IMG/VR virus record: IMGVR_UViG_3300031772_000224
Span: 1 to 27,669 of that record
Direction: 5' to 3' (one strand)
DNA length: 27,669 nt
Source of the DNA: a virus
Shown here in pieces: positions 1 through 7,246 of this stretch. The translations under genes were made by a program, and so were the position numbers. Below the pieces are notes generated by a model. That model worked only from the letters and a program-made list of their open reading frames with translations. It was not told where the DNA came from and did not search any database. Within the stretch, counting starts at the first letter, position 1, and every line of letters begins with the position of its first letter.

Positions 1-569
1 TGATAACCGGCACTAACTTCGGAAAACACCCTGTCTGTATCAGCCCCATAAGGGGAACTGCCTTGAGGGTAATCTACTCCTTCTCGCATGCCACCCGATC
101 CAACAGCCCATTGAGCATTAGGGAAGTACATTTTCTTCTTCCTTGTAGACCATTTAGGCTGTCCCCAGCTGGTGACAATATCCTCACCTGCCTGAAGGGA
201 TGAGATGATCTTCTGATTCTTCGCAAACTCCCGTTCAAGGTCACGTAGTTTTGCCTTAATACCCGTACTTAATTCCTCTACGTATTTCAGCGATTGATCC
301 TTCGCTGTTTTAAAGCTGGCCGACATCTTATCGGTCGCACCCTGGACGTTCCAACCCTTAAAAATGTCGCCTGCCGGGACACTTTTGAGGAGTTCAAAGA
401 AGGTAGAAACGGATGCTCCGATGGCCTTAAACTGTGAGGCGATAGCCTTCAGGGAAGGTTGGATCTGTTGATTGAACTGATCGACGGCTTTTTGTATTGT
501 AGAAAAGAAGTCGGGAGAGACCTTCGAAAAAAATTCTACTCCCAATTTTTCTACTATGATTTCTGACAT
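1..569 (-). CDS. Tail tape measure protein, N-terminal part (runs off the window)
   Basis: This reading frame starts with ATG at 569 and stays open for 189 codons to the edge of the window, so only the N-terminal part is seen. The protein begins MSEIIVEKLG and is rich in predicted helix with long charged stretches (for example KLRDLEREFAKNQKIISSLQ). It is followed by a more polar segment with GSGGMREGVDYPQG. Its place just after the tail assembly chaperones, with only a homing endonuclease between, is where the tape measure lies in long-tailed phages. That protein sets tail length. An AGGG stretch lies upstream of the start, and the first 16 bases overlap the end of the HNH gene. The tape-measure call rests on position and helical character, because most of the gene is missing. 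Confidence 0.65.
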   Translation of the reverse strand, partial: MSEIIVEKLGVEFFSKVSPDFFSTIQKAVDQFNQQIQPSLKAIASQFKAIGASVSTFFELLKSVPAGDIFKGWNVQGATDKMSASFKTAKDQSLKYVEELSTGIKAKLRDLEREFAKNQKIISSLQAGEDIVTSWGQPKWSTRKKKMYFPNAQWAVGSGGMREGVDYPQGSSPYGADTDRVFSEVSAGY

Positions 570-1474
570 GTCCGTATATCCCTACTGTTAAATAAATTGT
601 TTTGTTGATATGATCTAATTTTTTCTTCAAGTTCTCTAATCTTTTTCTTGTATGGTTCTGCCTGATTTAAGTGTTCTCCGATTTTCATTGCAACCAAATT
701 TTCGGGACGGTTGTCATCCTTGACACCATTTAGATGGTGAACAACGTAACCCTTTGGTATCTTTTTTCCATATGTCTTTTCCCATACCAGGCGATGTTCA
801 TGTATATAGTAGGATTTCGAGGTATTACGGTAATCTGGGTTTAAAACCTCTACGTATCCATTTTTGGTAATACGTCTACCGCCCTTCCAATTACTACTGT
901 GTTCCGAAAGATGCGGGTTTCTTAATGGTACACCCAACTTAATCAATCTTCTTCTGACCGCATTGTCTGAAATATCAAACCTGGAAGCTATGGCGACCAT
1001 AGATGTCCCGGCACGATATAATTTCTCAATCTCCCCGTTATCGCTGTCATTAATCTTTTTACGATATCTCATGGAATGAGCCTTGTTCTCGCACTTGGGG
1101 CTACAATATTTCTTGTTTCTTTTGCTCATTTCTATAAATGATTTTCCGCAAATCCCACATTGGATCTCTCTGCTGGTATAAATTTTCTTTCTATTTAAAC
1201 AAGTGAATCTGCGCCCACATTCTCTACTGCAATATTTCTGATTAATATGCAGTATGTCTACGAAAAACTCCTTTGTACAAATAGGACACACTTTGGGTAA
1301 CTGCGTTCTATGAATACTTTCTTGATGTTGTCTATGATTTTTCACCCCCGGATGTTGTTTGAGATACTGTTTGTTTCTACAAGATTTATTGCAATATATT
1401 TTTCTATAGTGATTAGTGGTAAATTCTTTTTTGCATTCTGGGCAGATTCTCCGATTCATTATCACGTCTGCCAT
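554..1474 (-). CDS. HNH homing endonuclease with three zinc fingers
   Basis: The 306-residue protein has three Cys4 treble-clef-like fingers at about residues 11-32, 63-86 and 106-128, each of the form CxxC...YCxxxC. A helix-turn-helix follows at about 147-180 (IASRFDISDNAVRRRLIKLG). The C-terminal HNH nuclease core carries HEHRLVWEKTYG and YVVHHLNGVKDDNRPENLV at about 225-265. This is the layout of free-standing phage homing endonucleases, which cut DNA at a recognised site and spread by repair. The gene looks more AT-rich than its neighbours. It sits between the tail chaperone and tape measure genes, and its 3' end overlaps the tape measure start by 16 bases. An AAGGTGA stretch upstream supports the ATG at 1474. 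Confidence 0.88.
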   Translation of the reverse strand: MADVIMNRRICPECKKEFTTNHYRKIYCNKSCRNKQYLKQHPGVKNHRQHQESIHRTQLPKVCPICTKEFFVDILHINQKYCSRECGRRFTCLNRKKIYTSREIQCGICGKSFIEMSKRNKKYCSPKCENKAHSMRYRKKINDSDNGEIEKLYRAGTSMVAIASRFDISDNAVRRRLIKLGVPLRNPHLSEHSSNWKGGRRITKNGYVEVLNPDYRNTSKSYYIHEHRLVWEKTYGKKIPKGYVVHHLNGVKDDNRPENLVAMKIGEHLNQAEPYKKKIRELEEKIRSYQQNNLFNSRDIRTCQKS

Positions 1475-1505
1475 TTTATTTAATCACCTTAACGCCTTTC
1501 ATTAA

Positions 1506-1772
1506 CTACGAGCAAAGCCCTTGCATAATCAGAGCCGCTGCTTCGGCGTTGTTCTTGTTCAAAAATCTCTTTTTCCCACGAGCCGGAGAATCACGAGATG
1601 AATCCTTATTATCGCGCTCCATATCTTTAAATTTAAGCCAAGAGACATGAGTAAGCAGACCAATCTGTCCCATCGAATAAGTCTCAAAAACCGTTTGGAG
1701 ATTTGGGATACCATACTTCTCCATGAAGGAATCATAGATCGCTAACTCTCTAAGTTCGGTGGGGATGCTGGA
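1506..1772 (-). CDS. Tail assembly chaperone, frameshifted C-terminal extension (T part of G-T)
   Basis: This 88-codon frame is entered from the preceding chaperone gene by a -1 ribosomal shift at 1772-1778. It reads SSIPTELRELAIYDSFMEKY and continues to ...AALIMQGLCS. The inner ATG at 1724 has no good ribosome-binding site, while the frame is open back to the slippery site, so production as a fusion is more likely than independent initiation. The full G-T fusion would be about 253 residues: 165 from the zero frame plus 88. In lambda-like phages G-T binds the tape measure and recruits tail tube subunits. The small ratio of fusion to short form matters for tail assembly. Confidence 0.8.
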   Translation of the reverse strand, partial: SSIPTELRELAIYDSFMEKYGIPNLQTVFETYSMGQIGLLTHVSWLKFKDMERDNKDSSRDSPARGKKRFLNKNNAEAAALIMQGLCS

Positions 1773-2266
1773 TTTTTTGCCATCAGTGCAGCCATCCTCT
1801 GGGCTGCCAGCAAGAAAAAACTTGATACCAGATCTCCGATCCCCTGCTTGTTAAGTTGGGCCATGACTATCGGAAGAAGAGTGCTTGCATGGGCATCATC
1901 GGATTCGGATATGGCCTCCCTGGTAATGCTGGCATCGTACTTGGAGCAGATAATACAGACTACATCCACCATCACGTCCATACATTGAGCAATCTTGGAT
2001 GCACCTGCATTAGCCAATACCTCAGTCCATGGTTTATCTTTAAACTCACCAATAAGATCCATCACCGGACCTAAAGCGAGTGCTATTTTCTTTTCGTATG
2101 AGATTGGAAGAATGCGGATAGGAAATTTCTTTCCCAGAAGAGTGAATTCGTCTTTAGAAAGGGTAGGGTCGATTACTTCATTAATCTGGTCTTGACTTGG
2201 AATCTGTTTCTTTTCTACCATTTTAACCTCCGTGTTAGGATGAGTCCGGTTAGCCTTCTTAGGCAT
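1742..2266 (-). CDS. Tail assembly chaperone (G-like)
   Basis: The 174-residue protein lies between the tail tube and tape measure genes, the standard place for the first tail chaperone. It is mostly helical with a conserved-looking core (FTLLGKKFPIRILPISYEKK). It ends ...AKNPASPPNLES after a slippery run used for the -1 shift. Two starts are possible: ATG at 2266 preceded by GGGAGGG, and ATG at 2221 (MVEKKQIPSQ) preceded by GGAGG at ideal spacing. The second would give 159 residues. The chaperone keeps the tape measure soluble during tail assembly. The assignment rests on gene order and the frameshift; the sequence itself is not highly distinctive. Confidence 0.8.
   Translation of the reverse strand: MPKKANRTHPNTEVKMVEKKQIPSQDQINEVIDPTLSKDEFTLLGKKFPIRILPISYEKKIALALGPVMDLIGEFKDKPWTEVLANAGASKIAQCMDVMVDVVCIICSKYDASITREAISESDDAHASTLLPIVMAQLNKQGIGDLVSSFFLLAAQRMAALMAKNPASPPNLES
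1772..1778 (-). promoter_or_regulatory. Programmed -1 ribosomal frameshift site (A AAA AAT)
   Basis: On the minus strand the codons ATG GCA AAA AAT contain the heptamer A AAA AAT in the correct X XXY YYZ phase. A one-base backward slip leads into an 88-codon open frame, while the zero frame stops at 1742. This matches the G/G-T frameshift that is nearly universal in long-tailed phages. Confidence 0.85.
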
Positions 2267-2296
2267 TTATCCCTCCCTATGGGGATAAGGAAAAGC

Positions 2297-2347
2297 TACT
2301 GAGTAGCGAAGGTGGATAGCCTTACGACCCCCTACCGCTACTCAGTA
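2297..2347 (-). terminator. Long hairpin after the tail tube gene, terminator-like
   Basis: A perfect 12-base inverted repeat (TACTGAGTAGCG / CGCTACTCAGTA) encloses a 27-base loop that can itself pair in part. On the minus strand it is followed by GCTTTTCC. It lies in the 100-base gap between the tail tube gene and the chaperone gene. This suits a partial terminator that lowers expression after the abundant tube protein, or an mRNA-stabilising hairpin. Confidence 0.6.
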
Positions 2348-2366
2348 AGTTATTGAAATCATTGGA

Positions 2367-3449
2367 TCAATCGAACATGAAGGGAATTGCCACGACAAGC
2401 TGTGAGGTTCCGTCCGTCATTATCTGTGTGGTACTCTGAACCTCAAAACTCATGTTCGCTTCCATAAAATTCTCACCAGCCTTAAAATCTGGTGCAAAAC
2501 TCCCGATAACGGTTGCCTTCGGATACCAGATCGCCAACTGTCTCTGGACACTGTTCACGACCCAATCGAAGAAAACGAGCAGGCTTTTCTCAGCAATCGT
2601 TCCAAGAGGATCAAGCATCTCTACACTCTTATAGGAGGCAACGATATCCGTTGCGACTGGTGTACCCGTGAAGGCTGCATTCAGTGTCAACTTGGTGCTG
2701 GTTAGGGCGGTAACATATTTCCGATCTGTGGATGTTCTTAATCCACCGAGATTGTCAGCGGAAATACCAGCTTTGGCAATAAAAATCACACGATCACCTA
2801 CGGCGAATCGGGAACCGTCACCAGTTGCCAACGTAACAGACGGATCACTGGAACTGTATGAGGCAACCGTACCAGCCTTTGCAATCAACTGATCGGCTGC
2901 TTCTGGGGGTGTAGTCCATGTGCCAACACAGGTCACGGTTTTTGCGGTTGGATCAACCGCAGAAATCACCAACTCTTCCGCAGAAAGCGCATCCGCACTT
3001 GCATCCCAGAATGTCACGTAATCGCCGACGACAAACTTGTTGGCATCGTTGGCACTGGCAAGAGTTGAAACGGCATTGACCGAATTGGCCTGGGAAACAA
3101 TGGCCGCCAGGGAAATAACATTTTTCTCTGTGACACCAATCAACGCAGAGATGGTAGCTAAAGCCATTTCGTGATAGGTAAGGGTGACCTGACCTTCACG
3201 TAACAACTCCTGAACCTTTCTTGTGGTCTTGGGGAGGCCCAGTTGCAACTTCACCATATTTCTGGTAACCGGGATGGCGACATTAGAAATCAGACCAACG
3301 TCCGTCCATCCGGTCAACGGAGAAGCCACGTTCAAGATTGACTGACCAGAATATAGGACGGTCGAGGCGTAGGGCCTGACGAAGATCCTTGGTGAAGAAA
3401 TAATAATAAAGTCCGAATAAAGCTCGGGTTGCTGAAATGAATAGCTCAT
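2367..3449 (-). CDS. Major tail tube protein with an inserted beta-rich domain
   Basis: The 360-residue protein has typical tail tube features. The N-terminal part contains TGWTDVGLISNVAIPVTRNM, a pattern common in tube proteins where the ligand-free strand contacts the next ring. The C-terminal part (GSFAPDFKAGENFMEANMSF) resembles the closing beta strands. Residues of roughly 125-280 form two related beta-rich units around VGDYVTFWDA and VGDRVIFIAK, so a decoration domain seems to be inserted. An AGGAGG ribosome-binding site precedes the ATG at 3449. The gene has a promoter-like palindrome upstream and a strong hairpin downstream, which fits high expression. The function is inferred from features and gene order. 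Confidence 0.8.
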   Translation of the reverse strand: MSYSFQQPELYSDFIIISSPRIFVRPYASTVLYSGQSILNVASPLTGWTDVGLISNVAIPVTRNMVKLQLGLPKTTRKVQELLREGQVTLTYHEMALATISALIGVTEKNVISLAAIVSQANSVNAVSTLASANDANKFVVGDYVTFWDASADALSAEELVISAVDPTAKTVTCVGTWTTPPEAADQLIAKAGTVASYSSSDPSVTLATGDGSRFAVGDRVIFIAKAGISADNLGGLRTSTDRKYVTALTSTKLTLNAAFTGTPVATDIVASYKSVEMLDPLGTIAEKSLLVFFDWVVNSVQRQLAIWYPKATVIGSFAPDFKAGENFMEANMSFEVQSTTQIMTDGTSQLVVAIPFMFD

Positions 3450-3477
3450 TAAATATCCTCCTTTTTTCTAAAATTGA

Positions 3478-3505
3478 TATACAAATTGTATAACCCTTGG
3501 TTAAA
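3478..3505 (-). promoter_or_regulatory. Promoter- or operator-like palindrome upstream of the tail tube gene
   Basis: Read on the minus strand this is TTTAACC, six bases, then the perfect palindrome TATACAATTTGTATA. The end lies 28 bases before the tail tube ATG. The same arrangement with the same six-base spacing precedes the major capsid gene at 8404-8431, and a related copy lies at 27638-27666. The recurrence before three likely transcription units suggests a phage-specific promoter or a binding site for a dimeric regulator. No experimental support is available. Confidence 0.55.
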
Positions 3506-3558
3506 TTTAAAGAGGCATTACCGCGGGACAAACCCCTTTGGATAGCCCCTTATCGTGA

Positions 3559-3786
3559 TCATCTTTCCGTTAGAATTCGGATGAACTCATCTTCGTCTAT
3601 CGGAATTCCACGCTTCTCGCTTGAAAATTTATCCCTCCACGATTTAAGGTTTTCATCGAAGGTGTTACCGATAACCCCTGATCCATCGAAATGTACCGTT
3701 AGTGAACCCTTTACCTTCATGTTCGCAATTTCCACTATTCGGTTTACAACGCATCCGATCTGCCTTGCCAGTTCACGATCAATCAT
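3559..3786 (-). CDS. Small protein between tail terminator and tail tube, unknown function
   Basis: This 75-residue protein starts MIDRELARQI and has a mixed helix/strand pattern with KVKGSLTVHFDGSG in the middle. Its start overlaps the end of the tail terminator gene by four bases (ATGA), so translation is probably coupled. I do not recognise the family. Its place next to tail terminator and tube suggests a minor tail or assembly role, but nothing in the sequence shows this directly. Confidence 0.7.
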   Translation of the reverse strand: MIDRELARQIGCVVNRIVEIANMKVKGSLTVHFDGSGVIGNTFDENLKSWRDKFSSEKRGIPIDEDEFIRILTER

Positions 3787-4220
3787 AAATGCCTTGTCGA
3801 AACCTGATAGGTTAGGTGGATATCAATGGCCCGGGAAACATATCCCTCTTCATAGGGCAAGACCATTCTTGGTCTTACATCTTCAACCATAATCAATCCA
3901 ACCACCTGTTCGGTTGCAACATCGTAGAGAGAAAAACTTTTCTTCCCAGACGAGGGAGACGAAAATTTCTCAACAATCTGACTTACCAGTCCAGATAGAA
4001 CCGTTAGGTTAGGATCCGATTTTGCGACGGCAAAGATCCTCGGATAAGTATGAGAAAGCTTTCCGATAACCTCATCTGAAAAATCGATTATCATAAAGCT
4101 ACTTGCACTGGTACTTGGTATTGCTACCGGATTACAATAGAACTCTATCCCCAAGAATTCCTCACTGATGTAGCGTTTGAACGATTCGAACAGGTTTAGG
4201 TAAGTCAGTAAATTGCTCAT
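3783..4220 (-). CDS. Tail terminator protein (probable)
   Basis: The 145-residue protein is the right size and in the right place for the tail terminator, which caps the tail tube and joins it to the head. It has an N-terminal helix (LLTYLNLFESFKRYI). Beta strands follow (FYCNPVAIPSTSASSFMIID, and a final strand YVSRAIDIHLTYQVSTRH), as in the tail terminator/gpU-like fold. It overlaps the upstream gene by one base and the downstream gene by four. The call is by position, length and secondary structure pattern; similarity to known families is too weak to judge by eye. Confidence 0.6.
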   Translation of the reverse strand: MSNLLTYLNLFESFKRYISEEFLGIEFYCNPVAIPSTSASSFMIIDFSDEVIGKLSHTYPRIFAVAKSDPNLTVLSGLVSQIVEKFSSPSSGKKSFSLYDVATEQVVGLIMVEDVRPRMVLPYEEGYVSRAIDIHLTYQVSTRHL

Positions 4221-4750
4221 TACCGTATTGCGTTGAGGGCATCCTTAACGATTACCTTAAATGCCCCGATATATTTTCCACGTTCAAACAGGTTGTGAAC
4301 CATCTCTCTAATGGCTGGTATAAAGAGGGGACGGGAGGGTATGTTTCTGTCCTCCAAAACGGCCCCAAACTCATTTTGAATTGCCTTCTGTAGTTCCGCA
4401 GAACTCACACCGGAAATACCGGCAAACAACTTAAACCCACCAGGGACCTGTTCGATATTATGAACCCTGACAGCCCCCTTGGTTCTTCCCGTGGCTTCCC
4501 ATATCTCCATCACCCAACCATGTTCTTGCTTCTGTTTTAACCAGAACTTCGATAACTGTTTCCAATATTCCCCCATCACACGACCACCAGAATGGAACCC
4601 CATGTGGCTAATCACGATCTCACAATATTGCTCACCGGCCTTTTTAAGAGGTTCTTGAATTTTACTCTCAATACCAGAGGCCAGAGATAACACTTTCTTT
4701 TTCAGTCTATCGCAATCCGCCTTATTGAGTGAAATTTGGAAATCTATCAT
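4220..4750 (-). CDS. Head-tail connector / tail completion protein (HK97 gp10-like or virion morphogenesis family)
   Basis: From the ATG at 4750 the protein has 176 residues. That start follows an AGAGG ribosome-binding site and overlaps the upstream gene by four bases. An upstream ATG at 4774 is less likely. The sequence shows an N-terminal amphipathic helix (LKKKVLSLASGIESKIQEPL). A Gly- and Trp-rich middle follows (GGRVMGEYWKQLSK). The C-terminal part holds NEFGAVLEDRNIPSRPLFIP, a pattern typical of phage neck proteins, where a G..nIPsRPFl motif recurs. These proteins help attach head to tail. The motif is suggestive and the gene order agrees. Confidence 0.65.
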   Translation of the reverse strand: MIDFQISLNKADCDRLKKKVLSLASGIESKIQEPLKKAGEQYCEIVISHMGFHSGGRVMGEYWKQLSKFWLKQKQEHGWVMEIWEATGRTKGAVRVHNIEQVPGGFKLFAGISGVSSAELQKAIQNEFGAVLEDRNIPSRPLFIPAIREMVHNLFERGKYIGAFKVIVKDALNAIR

Positions 4751-5364
4751 GCCATCCTCTGATCCAGAGAACACAACATATTAAGGCAATTCGGATACGA
4801 AAAACTGTCTACCGCATTAACCTGCCATTTACGTTGGTCACTGGTTACAATCCTGTCTCCCAACTTAGGCGTATAGCCAGACATATTCCTCTTGGAAAAT
4901 ATGATCGAAACGTCAGTCATTCCCATTTCTCCAATCGGGGTGAGGGTGTCATCCTTAACCAGAGAAGCAATATGGGCATAATCCGTAGTAACCACATTGA
5001 ACGGAAATTCCTTGTCTCCAAAATGACCCGATGCCACCGGAGGCATAGCCTTATAAAGTGTGGCAGAATCATTCGTCTTAAAAACGAGAAGTTTCTTGTA
5101 GTCTTTCGTGCTTTCATTCCCAACATACTGGGTTGATACGACTAAAAATCTTTCAAAGTTCAACGTGTCCTGAAAGATATCGCCACTAATTACCTGAGAA
5201 TCCCACGCAAAATAAGCCATCCGCTGATATTCAAAAAGCTGGATGGTCTGACCGTGAGAAGGATTGATATAGCATATCTCGGTAATATTTCCGGCATTGC
5301 GAAGGATCGTTACCGTCCTTCCGGCCTTAGATATCAAAATTGAGATGGCATCCTGTAAACCCAC
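4747..5364 (-). CDS. Head-closure or neck protein (probable)
   Basis: The 205-residue protein appears to start at a GTG at 5364, preceded by GAGGTAACA. Near the end it has YTPKLGDRIVTSDQRKWQVN, similar to the beta barrel of head-closure proteins that plug the connector channel. It sits between an adaptor candidate and the tail completion gene, the usual slot for head closure. I see no enzyme motif. The assignment is from position and a beta-rich pattern, so it stays tentative. Confidence 0.5.
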   Translation of the reverse strand: MGLQDAISILISKAGRTVTILRNAGNITEICYINPSHGQTIQLFEYQRMAYFAWDSQVISGDIFQDTLNFERFLVVSTQYVGNESTKDYKKLLVFKTNDSATLYKAMPPVASGHFGDKEFPFNVVTTDYAHIASLVKDDTLTPIGEMGMTDVSIIFSKRNMSGYTPKLGDRIVTSDQRKWQVNAVDSFSYPNCLNMLCSLDQRMA

Positions 5365-5371
5365 TGTTACC

Positions 5372-5554
5372 TCAAGTTGTGCGTTTTCTTGTTTTCTTAT
5401 AAAGTTTAGGGTCTATATCCGCATCACAAGGTTTTTCACATCGACTACATAAAAATGAGCATGTCCCCACCCTCATGGTCTTTGGATCGTCACCCAAAAA
5501 ATCTGGACTTAGAACCCACTGAACCTCCGCCTTGCAACATTTCGAGAGGTACAT
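5372..5554 (-). CDS. Small zinc-ribbon-like protein
   Basis: This 60-residue protein starts MYLSKCCKAE and has Cys pairs near the N-terminus (CC) and in the centre (C-x3-C-x2-C-x3-C in CSFLCSRCEKPC). A basic tail ends KTRKRTT. The Cys spacing suggests one bound zinc. It lies inside the neck gene cluster between the adaptor and head-closure candidates. I do not know its function; similar small zinc proteins occur several times in this window. Confidence 0.65.
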   Translation of the reverse strand: MYLSKCCKAEVQWVLSPDFLGDDPKTMRVGTCSFLCSRCEKPCDADIDPKLYKKTRKRTT

Positions 5555-5565
5555 ATTGACCCATC

Positions 5566-6009
5566 CTAATAAAGTTCTATTTCTTCAAACATCGGTGGAG
5601 TTCTGGGAACTATTTCGATAAAGGTTAACTCCTCTTTTACATCAGGATCGATCTTGGCCAGGTATGTCATACACATATTCATCGTTTTGGCAGATTCGAG
5701 ACCCCAATCGATGTTTTGGATAGAATACTGATAATCTCCACCACCAATAGATTCTGATTGTTTTAGCTTTCCCTTGAGGTAATTACATACCTTCGAGGCA
5801 ACATGGTAAACAGTAGCCCTTTTAAATTCCGTTGCGAATTCTATCTTCAAGGCTTCCCAGTCGGGTATCAATTCCTTAATCGCATCTTCAGATTCTGGAC
5901 CATAGAGATCCCCGTCAAGAAGTGCGGTGAATACATCCTTATCCGACACCCCGAAGCATATATCCCTTACATCCTGTTGCCAAGAACCCGTTAAAAAACT
6001 TAGGGCCAT
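5566..6009 (-). CDS. Head-tail adaptor protein (probable)
   Basis: The 147-residue, mainly helical protein starts MALSFLTGSW and includes PDWEALKIEFATEFKRATVY and a middle of polar helices. This size, helical content and place after the capsid block agree with the adaptor that binds directly below the portal. A GAGGTAG stretch lies upstream. No specific signature was recognised, so the call depends on gene order. Confidence 0.5.
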   Translation of the reverse strand: MALSFLTGSWQQDVRDICFGVSDKDVFTALLDGDLYGPESEDAIKELIPDWEALKIEFATEFKRATVYHVASKVCNYLKGKLKQSESIGGGDYQYSIQNIDWGLESAKTMNMCMTYLAKIDPDVKEELTFIEIVPRTPPMFEEIELY

Positions 6010-6084
6010 TATGTTTCTACCTCACCACCAGTAACCAAATTACATAGGGGCAACTGTAAGTATCTGACCGCCCTCAATTTTACA

Positions 6085-7059
6085 TTACGATGTATATGGT
6101 CCTTGCTCTTTTTCGTCGTAACCTATTGTCAGGTAGCCAGCAGTCATTACGGATGAATTTAAAATCTTAATCACTGCCTGGTTGCCAGGTGTTATTGTAA
6201 GACCCGGCATTGTGCTAACCTTTTCAACTGTGGTCGCACCTGCGGCCTCAGACCACTTCAAATTGGCTCCATCATACACCCGAAAGAAAGATGTACCACC
6301 ATTGAAAGTAGAGGAACCGAGAATTTTGGTAATCTTTAAACTCTTATCAAGAACCACGGCAGGAACCGTAATCTTCAATTGAAGATTTGTATCACCCGCT
6401 AACCAAAGAGCAGTCTTAATAGAGGTTGCCACCACCGCAGCCAAGTTGGAACTTAAATCTGTTCCGTCAAACTGAGTACCCAATGCACAGGTATAATCGG
6501 CCAACCCATCAAGGAATGCGACCAGTTCGGCCAAGGTGTCATAGGCAAGATCTCTCAAAAACACCTTTCCACCTGGCCCCACATTAGTATCAGGCGTTGC
6601 ATTGGGAGCTTCGATAAAAAGGTATCGATCCATATGGGTGGTGTAAGCACCAGACTTACAATCCGCCGCAGCAACGATCAACATATTCTTGGATAATTCA
6701 GTTCCAACCATATCGGCATGTTTGGTGCATGTCCAATCGGCATACGCATCAATAACAGCTACCAATTCGGTAATAGTATCATTAGCCGCAGCCGTCAGAT
6801 CGAGAGTGTAAACAGGTGTCAAGGCTGGCGCACATAGAATAATACTGTTTTCCGTTACCTCGATAGTGCCAGAGGCTTCCGCCCCCACGTAAGTAACCAC
6901 AATCCCGTGTTTCCCGTCAAGAACGCTTGCCCGTGCTGTTGCCTGTGCTCCAACATATGCCAATTGAATAACTTGGGTCTTATCCCATTCCTGAATCTGG
7001 GCCTTGCTTTCCTTCAATAAATCCCTGTATTGCTCCAGGGTTAATTTTTTTGGGTTCAT
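6085..7059 (-). CDS. Virion structural protein with an internal duplication
   Basis: The 324-residue protein follows the major capsid gene. It contains two related blocks: ALTPVYTLDLTAAANDTITELVA... at about residues 78-130, and GGKVFLRDLAYDTLAELVAFL... at about 160-210. Both share a TxxELVAxxDxxADxTC core followed by a conserved G(T/D)(E/D)LS. N- and C-terminal parts are beta-rich and end in a conserved-looking YLTIGYDEKEQGPYTS. Repeated beta units next to the capsid gene suggest a head fibre, decoration or spike protein, but I do not recognise the family. GGAGATGG upstream supports the ATG at 7059. Confidence 0.65.
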   Translation of the reverse strand: MNPKKLTLEQYRDLLKESKAQIQEWDKTQVIQLAYVGAQATARASVLDGKHGIVVTYVGAEASGTIEVTENSIILCAPALTPVYTLDLTAAANDTITELVAVIDAYADWTCTKHADMVGTELSKNMLIVAAADCKSGAYTTHMDRYLFIEAPNATPDTNVGPGGKVFLRDLAYDTLAELVAFLDGLADYTCALGTQFDGTDLSSNLAAVVATSIKTALWLAGDTNLQLKITVPAVVLDKSLKITKILGSSTFNGGTSFFRVYDGANLKWSEAAGATTVEKVSTMPGLTITPGNQAVIKILNSSVMTAGYLTIGYDEKEQGPYTS

Positions 7060-7133
7060 TTCTGTTCCATCTCCTTCGCTTTTATGGGGATAGGTAAACC
7101 TACCCCGCTCTAAAGGAATTGAAAGATATTAAA

Positions 7134-7178
7134 GATCAGGACATTTCGTCATTGCTGATGACTGGCCGCATCCTGATC
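7134..7178 (-). terminator. Double hairpin after the major capsid gene, terminator-like
   Basis: A perfect 8-base stem (GATCAGGA / TCCTGATC) encloses a second 5-base hairpin (GTCAT / ATGAC). On the minus strand the outer stem is followed by TTTAATATCTTT. It lies in the 187-base gap between the major capsid gene and the next structural gene. This matches a terminator or attenuator that limits read-through from a strongly expressed capsid gene. The rest of the gap holds no convincing gene. Confidence 0.6.
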
Positions 7179-7246
7179 CTCGATAAATCCGTGACTCGAT
7201 TGGAGGCGGTTCCCCTCAACCGGCTTCGCCACGGATTGCATGTTAA

